Source of the DNA: Sclerotiophoma versabilis
Lineage: Eukaryota > Ascomycota > Dothideomycetes > Pleosporales > Didymellaceae
Length of the DNA: 64,000 nt
Assembly: GCA_012274445.1 (NCBI GenBank)
Contig: JAAROD010000093.1
Coordinates: 2,294,001-2,358,000, forward strand
Reading direction: 5' to 3'
The first letter of the stretch is position 1. Every line of letters begins with the position of its first letter. Under the pieces are notes generated by a model. The model was given only the letters and a program-made list of their open reading frames with translations, was not told the DNA's origin and searched no databases. Made by a program: the position numbers and the translations under genes. Positions 30,565-42,876 of this stretch are shown here, piece after piece.

Positions 30565-31335
30565 AACGTTATACTTAACTAATTTAAATTACCAACTCCT
30601 CTACCTATTACAACACCTCTACTACAAACTAGACCTTTAGCTGTACTAGAAGAGCTAAACTAGCTAAAAGTAAAGTTATTATTATAGAGTACTGTAAAGA
30701 AAGATAGTAGTAATAAGCTTAGGGCACTAGAACAGATTATTTACTAGCTTTATATGCAATTAGAGCTTATATAGTATAAGCTAGATAGTATAAAAAAGGC
30801 TCTTATAGAGAGGAAGAAGGCAAAGAATAAGAAGAAAGTATTACTATTATATGCTTATAATGTTAAGTAGTATAGAGGAGCTAAGTAGTAGAGTCCTAGG
30901 TTAAAGAAGAAAGCTAACGCACGTAACGCTGCTAATAAAGCCTACTAAGAACAGGTAGAGGCTAAAAAAGCTACTTAGTATAAGCTACAACATAACTAGA
31001 AGCTCCTCTAAGAAAAGCAGAAGTAATAACAGTATAAGAGGCAGGTAAGAGAGAAAGAAGAGCATAAAAGAATTAAGGCTGTAAAGGCTGCTAAAGTAGC
31101 TAAACATAAAGCTAAGAAAGAGTGTCTAAAGCAAGCTTATAATACTGCTAAAGCTATATAATTACCCTAAATAGGTAAGCGCAAAGCCTTATAGCAGCTG
31201 CAGTTAAATTTAACTAAGAAACGTAGTAGTAGTGCTGCGCGTAGTTGTCCTGTTGCTAACTAGCATTCCCTAGCTCCTCTACCTACATACAACAGCTATA
31301 GCCGCAAGATTGCTCTACCAAGTAGATTTAGGTAA
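30551..31335 (+). pseudogene. P1 transposase, C-terminal part
   Basis: Resumes the transposase frame after the LINE array (YLPNANVIL) and runs to TAA at 31333-31335. The tail is Lys/Glu/Ala-rich, strongly helical and probably coiled coil (KAKNKKK, EKEEHKRIKAVKAAKVAKHKAKKE), and is interrupted by RIP-type TAG/TAA codons. Together with 16473-17603 it forms the complete but dead transposase gene. Confidence 0.75.
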
Positions 31336-31487
31336 GACAATTTGTTGCATAGGTTTATAGACTGCTCTACTAAAATATCTTGTAATAACAACTATTATAT
31401 GTGGCTCTATAGCCTTATTTTTGTGACGCCTGTAAAAGTAGTTGGGTGTGTAATAAGTAACCGTGCGCAATGAGTGACCGTGCACGG

Positions 31488-31661
31488 TATGGGTTATTAC
31501 GGTTGCGCAGTATTTAGTAAGCAGCCAATCGCCTTTCAGGTCAGGCGTCTCTTATAGGTAATTTGCAAGAGATGCATAAATATTGGACACGTGCCATCAT
31601 GTATAGGGGCCAGATTGGCTGCCTTGGGGGCGAGGAATATTAATCCGCATCATTATCCTTA
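31488..31661. other. Host spacer between transposons P1 and P2
   Basis: Starts with the TA target duplication of P1 (31488-31489) and ends with that of P2 (31660-31661). The 170 bp between are of normal composition and hold no ORF. It was originally next to 16378, so it may be part of the former HET-gene promoter region. Confidence 0.5.
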
Positions 31662-31741
31662 ACGTGTTTTATAAGCGAGTGACGCGTACAAGCAAGTAAC
31701 GCACCCTACCAAATTTACCTACCTCTTTCATCCCAACCACA

Positions 31742-32906
31742 ATGGCTCCACGTAACGTTATTTAATCACTATCAAATGAAGCTAATATCTAGCTTGCTAT
31801 CTCATCTATTAACGCCAGGCAGGTTTAAGGCAATTAGCCTGCTGTAGCAATCTACAATGTGGCTGAAGCAACACTCTGCTGCTGACGCGCTAGAATACCT
31901 GCCTAACGCGATTGTTAGCCTAACTTAAAGAAGCTTACCTAGGTAGAGGAGGAGGTGCTTGTTAGTTATATACTAGACTTAGATTAGTGTAGGTTTGCGC
32001 CTACCTACGCTGCTGTGCGTAGTATAGCTAACAAGCTACTAGCTGCGCGCAGTGCAGGTTAGGATAGTGTCTACTAGCTACGTAACTTTGTTAAGCATAC
32101 AGATAGTCTTATAACGTATTTTAATTAGGCCTATAATAGGCAGAGAGCCCTCTGTAAGAATCCTGTATTAATTAGAGGCTAGTTTAAGCTTATAGAGTAG
32201 ACTAAAGCTAGGTATAGCATCTATAATAATAATGTCTATAACTTTAATAAGGCAGGCTTTATAATAGGCAAGATTATAACTTAGCTTATTATAATAAGGT
32301 TAGAGAGAAGAGGCTAACTAAAGGCTGTTTAGCCTAGTAATTGCAAGTAGGTAATGTTAATCTAGGGTATTAACGCTGCTAGCTAGGCAATTCTGCCTAT
32401 TATTATCTTTGCTAGCTAGTACTACCTATCTGCCTAGTATAAAAAGGACAAGACTCTGCGTAACTAGGCTATTAGAGTTAGTAATAATAGTTAGACTACT
32501 AATAAGCTTAGAGTTAACTAGTTAAAGTACTTTATTAAGTATATAGAGACTTAGGTAGTAGAAGTATATTAGCTACTTATTCTTAATAGCTATAAGAGTT
32601 ACTACTTACTTAAGTTTTAAGAGCTCTATAAGAAGAATAATATCTTTATACTTTATATACTACCTTACTTATCTTACCTACTTTAGCTACTTAATATAAG
32701 TTACTTCTTACTATTAAAGTATATATATAGCTATAAGATTAAAGGCCTAATCTACTACTATATTAACTATATTACTAAGCTTAAGTTTCTACTAGTGTTT
32801 AAGGTAGTATTTATTTAGTTATTTATATTAACTAATATTTAATTAGCCTTTTAAGGTGCAGGCCTAGTTCCTCTCTAGCTAGATATAGTATTATTATAGC
32901 TTAATA
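31742..32906 (+). pseudogene. P2 transposase, N-terminal and DDE part
   Basis: Starts MAPRNVI at ATG 31742. Conceptual translation shows a CENP-B-like HTH (VEEEVLVSYILDLD, then YAAVRSIANKLLAARSAG) and a DDE domain. Its motifs read VYNFNKAGFIIGKI (from NFDEAGF), VSNNS.TTNKL (from SDNGWTTNEL) and ILNSYKSYY (from LDGHESH). The Asp residues are mutated to Asn, consistent with G-to-A changes. Many TAG codons fall where Trp or Gln is expected. The frame breaks at about 32900, where chromovirus B is inserted. Confidence 0.8.
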
Positions 32907-33095
32907 TATATAATAGGCTAAGCTCTAAGTATATAAGACTATATACTAAACCTACACACGTAATTATAGAGCATAGCTTAGTATCTTACTATATCTTATA
33001 TAAGAAGAGATAATTTCTTCTTTCTTTTCTATTTTTCTACTTCTATAGTATAGGATAAATGCATACTTATTAGAAGGCTACTTTAACTCTTAATA
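32907..33095 (+). repeat. Chromovirus B 5' LTR
   Basis: 189 bp, aligned end to end with 41342-41531. It is more RIPed than the 3' LTR. TATCTTATATAAGAAG within it could hold the TATA element. Confidence 0.75.
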
Positions 33096-33099
33096 TAAG

Positions 33100-34519
33100 C
33101 AGAAAGATTAAAACTAACTAAACCCTCTAAGCATATAATAATAGAAGAAGATAACCTTTATAATTAATAGCTACCTAGTAGCTAGCTAATATATAAATAG
33201 CAGATATAATTATAGTATCTATATAAGTAATAGTAAGACCTATTACATAGCCTATTAGTAGATAATCTAATAGTAATAATATTATCCTTAAAAGCTAACC
33301 TAGATAAACTAGTAAGTAAGTAAGAGAGATAACTGTATAAGCAGCTATAATTCTAAATAAATAAACTTAGAAGAATACTAAGTAATAATGCTTGTCTAGA
33401 AACCTTAGAAAGAAGCAGATAAAACTTTTCCTCTAGTTCTACCTCTTTAAGTAACTACTAAAATTATACTGTCTAACAGGCTAAAAAGCCTAGACTTTCT
33501 AATATAGAAGTGTTTAATAAAGAATTATATAAATAATATCTTTAATAGAAGATAAAGGTATAGGCTAAGCTGTATAGAAACTAGCTAGCATACTCTACTA
33601 AGAAGAACTAAGTTAACTACGTAATTACTTATATAACTAGTTAAGTGTTTAATACTCTATCTCTAATAATAATAGGCCTTATAAACAGCACTACCCTACT
33701 AATACTTAATAAGGCCTAAGTATACCTTAATAGGTTCTTTAAGAACTCTACTACTTAGAAGAAAGCTATTAAGTACTTGCGTACAATAAAATAAAGTAAG
33801 AATAACTTTAATCTATATATTTAGAAGTTTAACCTAAAGCTATAAGAGGCAGCGCTTTAGACAGAGTAAGCTACGCTTAGAAGATTAACTATCTTAAGAA
33901 TAGTTTAAATAGTAAGCTATTAAGAGCCTAAGCTAGATATTAACTACCTAGACTTAAGACGTATAAACAGTTTATACAGCGTGCTAGAATAACCTAGAAG
34001 AACCTTAAGGCTGTAGACAGGATTATAGGTAACAGCTACTCTACCTAGATATATAACTTAACCCCCTAGAAACCTTAATAAAGGAATAGTAATAAAATAG
34101 ACTAGCAGCCTATAGTAGGTGCTTACTAGCCCTATATAAAGAAGAGAAAGTACTAAAGAATAGAAAAAGAACTTTAGAAAAGAAGAGTAATAGGTGCCTA
34201 CTTAAAGTATAGTAATAAAGGCTATATAGTACAGAATTATAAAAAGAAAGTACTTTTTAGCTTACCTTTCTATATAGACAAGTAGAAAGTAACTACTAGA
34301 ACTTCTAGAGTTACTTCTACTTAACCTACTAAAGAGACGTCTTCCTCTAAAGATAAAGGAAAAGACTAGCTCTAGCTAAAAGTTATATACTAGAGCCTCT
34401 TTAATAAGTTCTAAAGCCTATATAAACTATATATTCTTTACTCTATTAACTAGCTATAATAAAACCTATAATAATTTATATAATTATTAACTTAACTATA
34501 TAAGCTACTACTATAATTA
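33100..34519 (+). pseudogene. Chromovirus B Gag relic
   Basis: Sequence between the 5' LTR and the nested P3 element. Through-stop translation gives a Gag-like region ending at about 34190-34240 with C.LKYSNKGYIVQNYKKK, the RIP form of a CX2CX4HX4C zinc knuckle. Stops are frequent in all frames. The exact start cannot be fixed. Confidence 0.5.
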
Positions 34520-36385
34520 ATATACCTTATAGGTAAGCAGTATATATAGGTAAGTAGCACACTTTTACTAAGACTATACTAAAATACTACTTCTCTACTA
34601 ATACTTTAATAACAGCACTAGCTAGATATATTAAAAGAAGCTTAGATATAGCTTATAGTTTAAGCTCTTAGAATTAACTCTAAGCTCTCTATAAAACGCA
34701 CTATAGCTATCTATAACATCTCTAAAACTATACTATATAAATAATACACTAGATAACCTTTACACACTAATACTATAGCTAACTTATAGAACCTAACTAA
34801 TACTAAAGAGTAGGTAATTATTAAGTATATACTTAAGCTAGTTATATAAGGATTTTCCTCTTAGCTTATAGCTGTAGCTAATATAGCTAATTCTTTATAT
34901 ACTAAGCATAGTCTAGGCTATATTAGCCTAAACTAGCCTAGTACGTTTATTAAGTGCTAACTAAAGCTTATAATAAAGTTTAATTAAAAGTATAACTATA
35001 AGAGAGCTCTTTATAAGAATTCTAAGGTAATTTAGAGCTAGTTTAGCCTAGTAGCTAATATTAAAGCTAAGTATAGTATTTAGAATAATAACACCTATAA
35101 CTTTAATAAGGCTGGCTTTATAATAGGTGTTATATTAATAGAGGTAGTTATTATAGCTTTAGAGTAATAAGAATAGCTAAAGGTAGTCTAGCTAGGTAAT
35201 AGAAAGTAGATAATAGTTATACAGGGCATTAATACTAAAGGTTAAGCTATTCTACTCTTTATTATCTTTAAGGCGTGCTACTACCTCTCTTCCTAGTATA
35301 AAGAGGGGGACCTGCTATAGAATTAGAAAATTAGAGTCTCTAATAATAGCTAGACTACTAATAAGCTTAGTTTAGACTAGCTAAAGCACTTTAATGTGCA
35401 TATAAAGGAGTATACTATTAGCGCCTACTATTTACTAGTTATTAATAGCTATAAGAGCTATAACTTACTTATATTCTAGTAATACTATAAGAATAATAAG
35501 ATTATTACTACTTATATACCTTCTTACTTATTATACCTTCTACAGCCTCTTAATATAGGTTGTTTTACCTCTTTAAAGAAGGTATATAGGCGCTAAGCTA
35601 AAAACCTTATCTATAACTAAATTAACTATATTATAAAGGTTAAGTTCCTACTATGCTTTATAGCAGCCTTTAAGGCTTTATTTACCTTTAGTAATATCTA
35701 AAAAAGGTTCTAAGAGGCTAGACTAGTTCTATTTAACCTAGAATAGGTTATATTAACTCTTAATATAAAGCTGTATACTCTATTACTATAACACTCTATT
35801 AATAACATACTCTAGTAGTTATAGACCTCTAGTAACACTCTAGAACTTAGGTTGTAATTAATGCTTATAAAGATAAGAATTTAGAAGTATATAGATAGCT
35901 TACCTACTTCTATAGTTAAGGTATTTAAGAAGGTCTTAAAGAAGGCAGTAATAATTATATATAAGCTAGTATTAGTATAATAGAAGATTACTAAGCTTTA
36001 AGCAGTAAATAAGGCTGCTTTATACTAGAAATTATATAAAAGAAAGTAAATTAAGGCAGAAGAGACTCTTATAGTTAAAGAAGGCTAGTAGATAACTACT
36101 CTTAAGAAGTTTAGGGTGTGTAGTAATAGTAAGAAGTAGAAGAAGAGAGTACGCACTAAAGAGGCTAAGTTCTTCTAATAACACTATAGACAGTGCAGAG
36201 AGACTAAGCATAATATATAAATATATAAGAATAAAGTAGAAGAGGTCTCTAAGTAATATTAGAGGTTATTCTGCCTTATACAGCGTTATAGTAGGTTGTT
36301 ACAGGCTATAATAGGGTAGGTTTTAGTATAGTTTTAGTAAAAGCGCACTACTTACCTGTGTACACTGCTTACCTATAAAGTATAT
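34520..36385 (+). mobile_element. Pogo/Fot1-type transposon P3, complete, nested in chromovirus B
   Basis: 1866 bp with terminal inverted repeats of about 50 bp (ATATACCTTATAGGTAAG... and ...GCTTACCTATAAAGTATAT) flanked by TA at 34518-34519 and 36386-36387. It matches 57783-59648, which has the same length. Chromovirus B coding sequence resumes after the right TA. Confidence 0.85.
34590..36290 (+). pseudogene. P3 transposase (nested copy in chromovirus B)
   Basis: Through-stop translation shows the pogo DDE domain: YNFNKAGFIIGV near 35098, VSNNS.TTNKLSLD near 35340, INSYKSYNL near 35443 and LLQPLNIGCFTSLKK near 35540. The C-terminal zinc knuckle is mutated but recognisable at about 36180-36230 (HYRQCRETKHNI...). 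Catalytic Asp positions are now Asn and many TAG/TAA codons are present, so it is inactive. Confidence 0.75.
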
Positions 36386-39300
36386 TAATAATAGTTACTA
36401 TACCTATTACCTAGTAAATAAATACTTTATATAAAGAATAAACTTACTATATATACTAATTACTCCTATTAAGATAGAAGAAGTAAATAACTAGATAAGT
36501 AAGATTTCTAAGATTATAGAATTTACTCTTAATATTAGAAGCGTATAATAGCTATAAGTAGTAGCTTATATTAGCCTATTAATATATAAGTATAATATAA
36601 TCTTAGAAAAAACCTAGCTAAAGAATATTAGGGGAGTTATTAACTTCTAAGGAAGATTACTATAGATAAAGTAATATAAAGTTACTATATAAAGTACTAA
36701 AGTGCTTACCTCTCTAGACTACTACTCTATATTAGTAGTAGCCTTCTAGTACTATATATAGAAGAGCTATAAGAAAGACTCTAGAGTTTAAGTCTTTACT
36801 ACTAGCATGTAAGATATCTAGAAGGCTTTAAAACCTAAGACCTAGATAATAAAAAAAGAAGTATAAGCTATACTTCTTATATATCTATAATTATATATTT
36901 AGCTATTTATTCTAGAAGAAGAAAATAAGCTACTACTATAGAGGCCTAAAGGTAGATTATATAATTAAGCTAAATAAAGTAAATAGAAAGACTTTAGAAG
37001 TACTATATAGCCTACTCTATATAATATCTAGAGATAAGCTTCTTATCTTATACTATATACTACTAGACCTACTTAAAAAGAAGTTTATTAGAGCTAGTAA
37101 CTTACTAGTAGCCTTACTAGTACTATTTATATAAAAACTAAAAGATAGACTTTACTTTTATATAGACTATAGAGCGCTTAATACTCTTATAAAGAAGAAT
37201 TAATACTCTCTTCTACTAATTAAAAAAACTCTAAACCTAATTAGATAAGCTACCTAGTATATAAAGCTAGATATTACTACTACTTTCTATAAGATTAGGA
37301 TATTTAAGAAATAGAAATAGATAACTACCTTCTATATAAGGTTTAGATTATATAAATAGCTTATAATACTATTTAAATTAGTAAATACTCTAAGTACCTT
37401 TTAAAGGTATATTAACTAGGCTCTAAGAGACTTTCTAGACAACTTTACCTCTATATACTTAGATAATATTCTTATCTTTACTAAGAGGTCTTTATAGAAA
37501 TATTATAAATATATATAATAAGTAGTTAAATACCTATAGGAAGCTAGCCTATACTTAAAACTTAATAAGTATAAATTTAATATCTAATATATAAAGTACC
37601 TTAGCTTTATTCTAGAGGCTAGAAAGAAAATTTCTATAGATTCTAAAAAGGTATAAGTAATTAAGAAGTAGTAAGCTCTAACTACTATTAAGAGTATATA
37701 AGAGTTTCTAGAATTTACTAATTTTTATAGAAAGTTTATTAAGAACTTTACTACTCTATTTAAGCTACTTATATAGCTTATAAAGAAAGACTTACTATTC
37801 TAATAGAAGAAGAAGTAAGAGTAAGCCTTTCTAGCCTTAAAGGAAGCCTTTCTATTAGATAAAGTACTTCCTACCTTAGACCTAGAGAGGAAGGCTATAG
37901 TTAAATATAATTTCTCTAGCTTTACTATAGGTACTACTTTCTTATAAGAAGATATATTTAGTAACTTTTATATAGTTATATATCTCTTATAAAAGTTTCT
38001 TTCTTATAAAGTAAACTACCTTATCTATAATAAGAAACTTCTAGTAGTAATCTTCTACTTATAGAAATAGAATGCTAAACTCTAAAGTATATAAGAGTTT
38101 AAAGTTATTACTAACTATAAGAACCTTAAGTACTTTACTAAGAAATAAAAGCTTACTAAAAGATATATATAATAGGCTTAAATTATGTCCTAGTTTAGTA
38201 ATATAAAAATCTACTATAGACTAGAAAAAGAGAACATATAAGTAGACGCTCTGTTAAGAAGAGACTAAGATATACTCTAAGAAGAAGATAATAAGCAGCG
38301 TACTAGTAGAGAGTTTATTATACTTATACTATTCTATTAATAGAACCTTACCTATACTACTTCTATATAAACACCTACTCTTACTATAGAGGATACTATC
38401 TTATTAGATACTTTACCTTAGCTGCTGCCTCTAGATAACTTAATAGCTTATTACTAGAACTAAGCTATAGAAGATAATAAGATATACTTAGCTATATAAT
38501 AAGCTGTTAAGAATAGTATAAGCTCTCTAAATACTATTATAAAAAAGATAGTAGTATCCTTAGGTAACTATATAGTAATAGATAACAACAAACTCTAGTA
38601 GAGAAATAGAACCTAGGTACTAAATAGTAAACCTATCTATATAGGTATTATATAGCAAGTATATCTTATAGTCTAGATAGAATACCTAGAGAGAGAAGAA
38701 ACCTACTATATAATAGTAAGGATATAGTACTAGCTAGAGATAAGTAAAGATAACTATTACTTTATATAGAACTATAATATTTATTAGTAAAGTACCTTTT
38801 AGAAAGATAAAAAATATAGTTACCTATAACTATTACTAGTGCCTAGCTATATATAGTAAGACCTTATAGTTAATTTTATTACTAGTCTTCTACTTTTCTT
38901 AGGTTATGTAAACCTTATAGCTATAAAAGACTAACTAAGTAAGAGTATAATCCTAATCTCCTTAAAGAAGATTAAAGTAGATAATATTACTTAGGTATTT
39001 ATATAAGAAGTTTACTAACTATATAGACTCTTATAGTCTATTACCTTAAATAGAAGTACTTAGTTTATTAGTAAACTCTAGAGAAGAGTATATAAACTTC
39101 TAGGTATATAATAGAACCTTTCTACTATATTCTACCTATAAATAAATAGACTTACTAAGAGAGCTAATAGTAATATTAAAGTAGTAGCACGTATGTATAT
39201 AAACTAAGTATAAGACAACTAGACTATACTTACTCTAATACTAGAACTAATGCTTAACACCTATATAAACTTAATAACTAGAGTCTTACTCTTCTTTCTT

Positions 39301-39600
39301 TAATATAGGTTTAAGAATATACTGTTTCTTCTATACCTGCTAGATAACCTAGCTAAAGGTAACCTAATAGATTATATAATAAATCTAAAGAAGTAGGCTA
39401 AAACAATTATATAGACCTTATACTAAGCAGTAAACTAGGTAATTTTAGTAATAATATACTTCTAATAATAATAGGAAGCTTAAGCTAACTATATAAGATA
39501 ACTAGTGCCGAAATACTAAGTTAGAGACTAGGTTTAGCTAAACCTAAAAAATGTTTAGACTAACAGACCTAGTAAAAAGCTAGATTAGAAAAATAAGAAG
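36386..39600 (+). pseudogene. Chromovirus B Pol (RT, RNase H, integrase core)
   Basis: After the nested P3, through-stop translation gives a Ty3/Gypsy reverse transcriptase at about 37070-37520, with RLYFYIDYRALN, a KLDITTTFYKIRI-like stretch and IYLDNILIF (from YLDDILIF). The RT-thumb/RNase H boundary shows FLEFTNFYRKFI at about 37700. RNase H follows at about 37850-38150. An integrase core at about 38890-39400 shows RLT.RANSNI and INLITRVLLFFL. Stops are abundant. It is typical of a chromovirus pol but too mutated to function. Confidence 0.75.
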
Positions 39601-39739
39601 TTCTAAGTAGCCTGCATACAAGACCCCTACTAGGTTAAACTTAATATTCTATAGCAGACTAAGTTCTACTATATTAATTTACTATAACCTGCTGTAACTA
39701 ATCTACTACTCTTATAATATAATAATTAAGTACTAGAAG

Positions 39740-39910
39740 TAGTTATTATATAAAATAAAGACTAAGAGAAATACCTAGAATACCTTATTAAAGGTATTAT
39801 TAATAAATGCATATTAAATAATTAACTATAATATTAAGTTAAGTAGGCAGGCTATAAAGCTCTAACTTAGAAGCTAAGAGCTAATATTATTAATACTAAA
39901 GCCTATAGAA
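39740..39910 (+). pseudogene. Chromovirus B chromodomain
   Basis: Through-stop frame reads EKYLEYLIKGIINK followed by Y.VK.AGYKALT, matching the end of a chromodomain (Y.VKW.GY pattern) downstream of the integrase. It supports assignment to chromoviruses independently of family A. Confidence 0.55.
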
Positions 39911-41341
39911 GTTAGATAGCTTATATAAAAGATATACAGCTACCTATAGAAAGACTAGCTAGAAACTAGAAGAAGAAGCTTACCTATATTATAAATAGTA
40001 ACTATATAAAAGAACTATATATACTACTAAGAGCCTACTTAGTATTACTAAAGTATCTTTCTTCTGCAGAGGCTGTAATAGCCTATCTACTAGAATAACT
40101 AGAGGCACTAGAAGCACTATTAGTAGACTTAGAAGAAGTACCTATATAAGAGTTAGTAAAGTAGTAATAAGTACTACTATTACTCTATATATAGTTAGAG
40201 TAAGCCCTATTCTACTACCTAATAATAGACACGCAGCTAAGGAAAGCTATAAATATCTTTTTACCTTAGACAGCAGCAGCGTAGTTATTAGTATAACTAG
40301 TAAGGTTAACAGCACTATAGGAGTAAATAATAAAGGCCTTAAGGTAAGAAAGGTACTAGGTAAGCAGCTAATAAGTATAAACAGTTGTATAAGTAATAAT
40401 AGGAGAGTAATTACAGACTCTAGAACTAAAAACAGCGTTATATAGAGACTAGTTACAAGAGTAGAGAAAGTAATTAGTAATATAACAGATATTAATCTAT
40501 ATAGAATATTAGTAAAGGAAAAGACTATAAAAGAGAAGAGTACTATACGGGAGTAAACGCAAGAACCTAGCAGAACTTATTAGCAACAGCCTTATCTATA
40601 ATATACTACATAGTATAGTGCTAGTTAAAGTTAGCAGGACCTTAAGGAATATTAATATTAGCTAGGATAACGCTTCTAGCAGTTGTATAAGTAATAAGCT
40701 AGTAAGTAATATTAATAAGGTAGTTAAAGGTAGTAGAGTAAGTACTGTTTACAGAGCTACTAGTAGAACCTTAAAGATAGTTAAGGCTACTACCTAGCTA
40801 GCTACTAGGACCCTATATACTGTAAGCAGGAGCAGATATAATAATATATAGAAGTAGAAGATTATTAAAGAAGAAGACTTCTAGAAAAGCGTATAAAACC
40901 TATAGAATAATTAATAAGTTAAGTGTAAGGTAAAGAAAGAGAAGAGCTTCTAGAGAGGGGTCTGTATAGTTTATATAAGAGACTTAGACCTATATACCCC
41001 TGCTAAGGCTATAGAGGTCTTAAGGTAAAGTTAATAGACTAATAGTTACTGTATAGGGGAGCAATTGCAAGTTAAGTTACAAGACAAGGCAATATAACTA
41101 ATTAGGACTACTGCTAGTACTAGAGCTGTACGTAAATAGACTGTAATTAGCTAGTGCTGTATAAGTGTAAGTAAAGGAGCATACACATAACAAGATTACA
41201 GCCTTATAGTAAAACCTAGATTACCTAATTTAGACGCTGTGCCTTGTTTTAAGAACAGTAGCCTACAGGTAACTGTTTTACTGTTATGTTACTGCTCTAA
41301 GTTTTATGTACAAGCAAACGCGTTAAAGTAAAGAAGAGGGG
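39911..41341 (+). other. Chromovirus B 3' internal region
   Basis: Between the chromodomain and the 3' LTR lie 1.4 kb that are less AT-rich than the rest in places (40250-41330). A long Leu/Glu/Ala-rich through-stop frame continues from pol (for example LSSAEAVIAYLLE near 40060). No domain recognised. Confidence 0.4.
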
Positions 41342-41531
41342 TATTATAATAGGCTAAGCCCTAAGTATACAAGACTATGCACTAAACCTACGCACGTAAT
41401 TATAGAGTATAGCTTAGTATCTTGCTATATCTTATATAAGAAGAGATAATTCCTTCTTTCTTTTCTATCTTTATGCTTCTGTAGTATAGGACAAATGCAT
41501 ACTCGTTAGAAGGCTACTTTAACTCTTAACA
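41342..41531 (+). repeat. Chromovirus B 3' LTR
   Basis: 190 bp, preceded by a purine tract and ending ...CTCTTAACA. Less mutated than the 5' LTR. Confidence 0.75.
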
Positions 41532-42013
41532 ATATGCACCTGTGTATACTAACTCTAACTACTCTACTAGAGACCTAGAAAGCTTATATACCTAGTAATA
41601 TATATAAGCTTAAGGCTTAAATAATATTAATATATAATTACGTATGCTACTATAAGAGCTCCTTACCTACCTTAATTATTAAGGTAATTAATTAGCTTAA
41701 GAAGGGGGCTAAAGTAATAATGCTCTTAGCTAAGCTAATATATAATTAAATTATTAGTTTTAAAAGAGCTAATTAGGCAGTGTTAAAGCATAAATAATAT
41801 AAAAAGAAGTAACTTTAGAAGCATAGGGTCTTAACAAAGGAAGCTAGAGAGGATCTTATTACCTAGCGTAGGGTTGATTAGATATCCTAGGAAAGGCATT
41901 AGGAAGGAGAGTAATTAGGTTTAAGCTGCTAGGCTCTAGCACGCTGTAAAAGATGCAGGGAACCTAGGCATAACTTACGTACATGCAAGAAAGATACTTT
42001 AGGTACTACTTAA
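41532..42013 (+). pseudogene. P2 transposase, C-terminal part
   Basis: Resumes the P2 frame after chromovirus B (ILTLTTLLET.KAYIPSN) and ends at TAA 42011-42013. The last segment holds a well-preserved CX2CX4HX4C knuckle, C-K-R-C-R-E-P-R-H-N-L-R-T-C (about 41950-41986). The same kind of knuckle is present at the P3 transposase C-terminus. Confidence 0.75.
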
Positions 42014-42136
42014 TCTACTCTGTTAATATCTAAATAGAGTAGTATCGCGTTGTTAAGTTATGTAGCTTTGATTGTGGTTTAGATTGATAGGGTGCGTTAC
42101 TTGCTTGTACGCGTCACTCGCTTAGAAAACACGTTA

Positions 42137-42876
42137 TATCTCTTGACATCGTTTGTGGTCTAACATTCAGCATCCTGGCTGGCCAATGTAACCCCTATTC
42201 CCTCTTGCGCAACTTGCTTTGAACTAACACGTTCAATCGCCGCTAAGTGACAGACAATTGTACGCATGGTTATTGGTAAGTATTGCACAGGGATAGAGAG
42301 AGCTTTCGCGTTGTCTTACGTTAGCTATATTTCACATAGAAGCGGAGCCCATTCAAATTCTGCCAACCGTATTTTCCGTGTATATCCGTTAGTATCAGCC
42401 GCAATGTGCAACTGGTCACTATGTATTTACAATAGTCCTAGGACTGTATGAAACTACTCTCTTTCGGCTGCACCTAACTCAAACAACCGAGTCGATATGA
42501 CATATAGAGCTTGTCGTGATCGGAAACTCTATAAATAAGACTACGAACATCGCTGCAGCGAGTACAGACGACAACTGTCAAATATTGACCAAGTGGAGTC
42601 CTGCATACGCCACTGCTGACGAATCAAAGAATAGCAGCCAATCAAGTAGGCCACACCCGTAAGCGAGCGATGCAAAGTATTCACCGGAATACCAGTAGGC
42701 ATCAGCGCTGATTTCATATACTACCTAGTTGCAGCTCTGATTCACGACTCTAATCATGGTACATCAGCCATTTGCCAAGTACAACATCTTAAAACAACAT
42801 TTGAAGCACAACAGTTATGGCTAAGGAAGGTAGGCAGTAACAGTTTTGAAACTCGGTTTTGTCGCCTGTTTGGCTG
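42137..42876. other. Intergenic region upstream of the AAA ATPase gene
   Basis: Normal-composition sequence between the right end of P2 and the ATPase gene. A 61-codon ORF at 42266-42451 has no recognisable feature. TCTATAAATAAG at about 42528 is a possible TATA-like element, some 350 bp from the proposed start, which would allow an unseen 5' exon. Confidence 0.35.

Larger units (their letters stand above)
16381..31487 (+). mobile_element. Pogo/Fot1-type DNA transposon P1, interrupted by a LINE array
   Basis: Left end CCGTGCACGGTCACTCATTG... (16381) and right end ...GAGTGACCGTGCACGG (31487) are inverted copies over at least 40 bp, flanked by TA on both sides. Within the left repeat the block CGGTCACTCATTG occurs twice in direct orientation. 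Removing the inserted LINE array (17604-30564) leaves about 2.15 kb, the usual size of a Fot1/pogo element with one transposase gene. RIP is moderate: stops are common but CpG-containing stretches survive. Confidence 0.85.
32907..41531 (+). mobile_element. Chromovirus B (Ty3/Gypsy LTR retrotransposon), heavily RIPed
   Basis: Bounded by about 190-bp LTRs (32907-33095 and 41342-41531) with TGTTA/TAACA-type ends, best preserved at the right LTR. It lies in the transposase gene of P2, whose C-terminal part resumes at 41532. Internal order is gag, RT, RNase H, integrase, chromodomain. A 1866-bp P3 transposon is nested at 34520-36385. Purine-rich AAAGAAGAGGGG just before the right LTR is a plausible polypurine tract. 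Family A and family B share no LTR similarity that I can see. Confidence 0.85.
31662..42134 (+). mobile_element. Pogo/Fot1-type DNA transposon P2, interrupted by chromovirus B
   Basis: The left end (ACGTGTTTTATAAGCGAGTG..., 31662) and right end (...CACTCGCTTAGAAAACACGT, 42134) are inverted repeats over about 45 bp with one mismatch in the outer part and are flanked by TA (31660-31661, 42135-42136). Removing the 8.6-kb chromovirus insertion leaves about 1.84 kb, the expected Fot1/pogo size. Confidence 0.85.

Noticed and set aside
42266..42451. 61-codon plus ORF
   Set aside because: No signal peptide, domain or conserved feature; probably chance.
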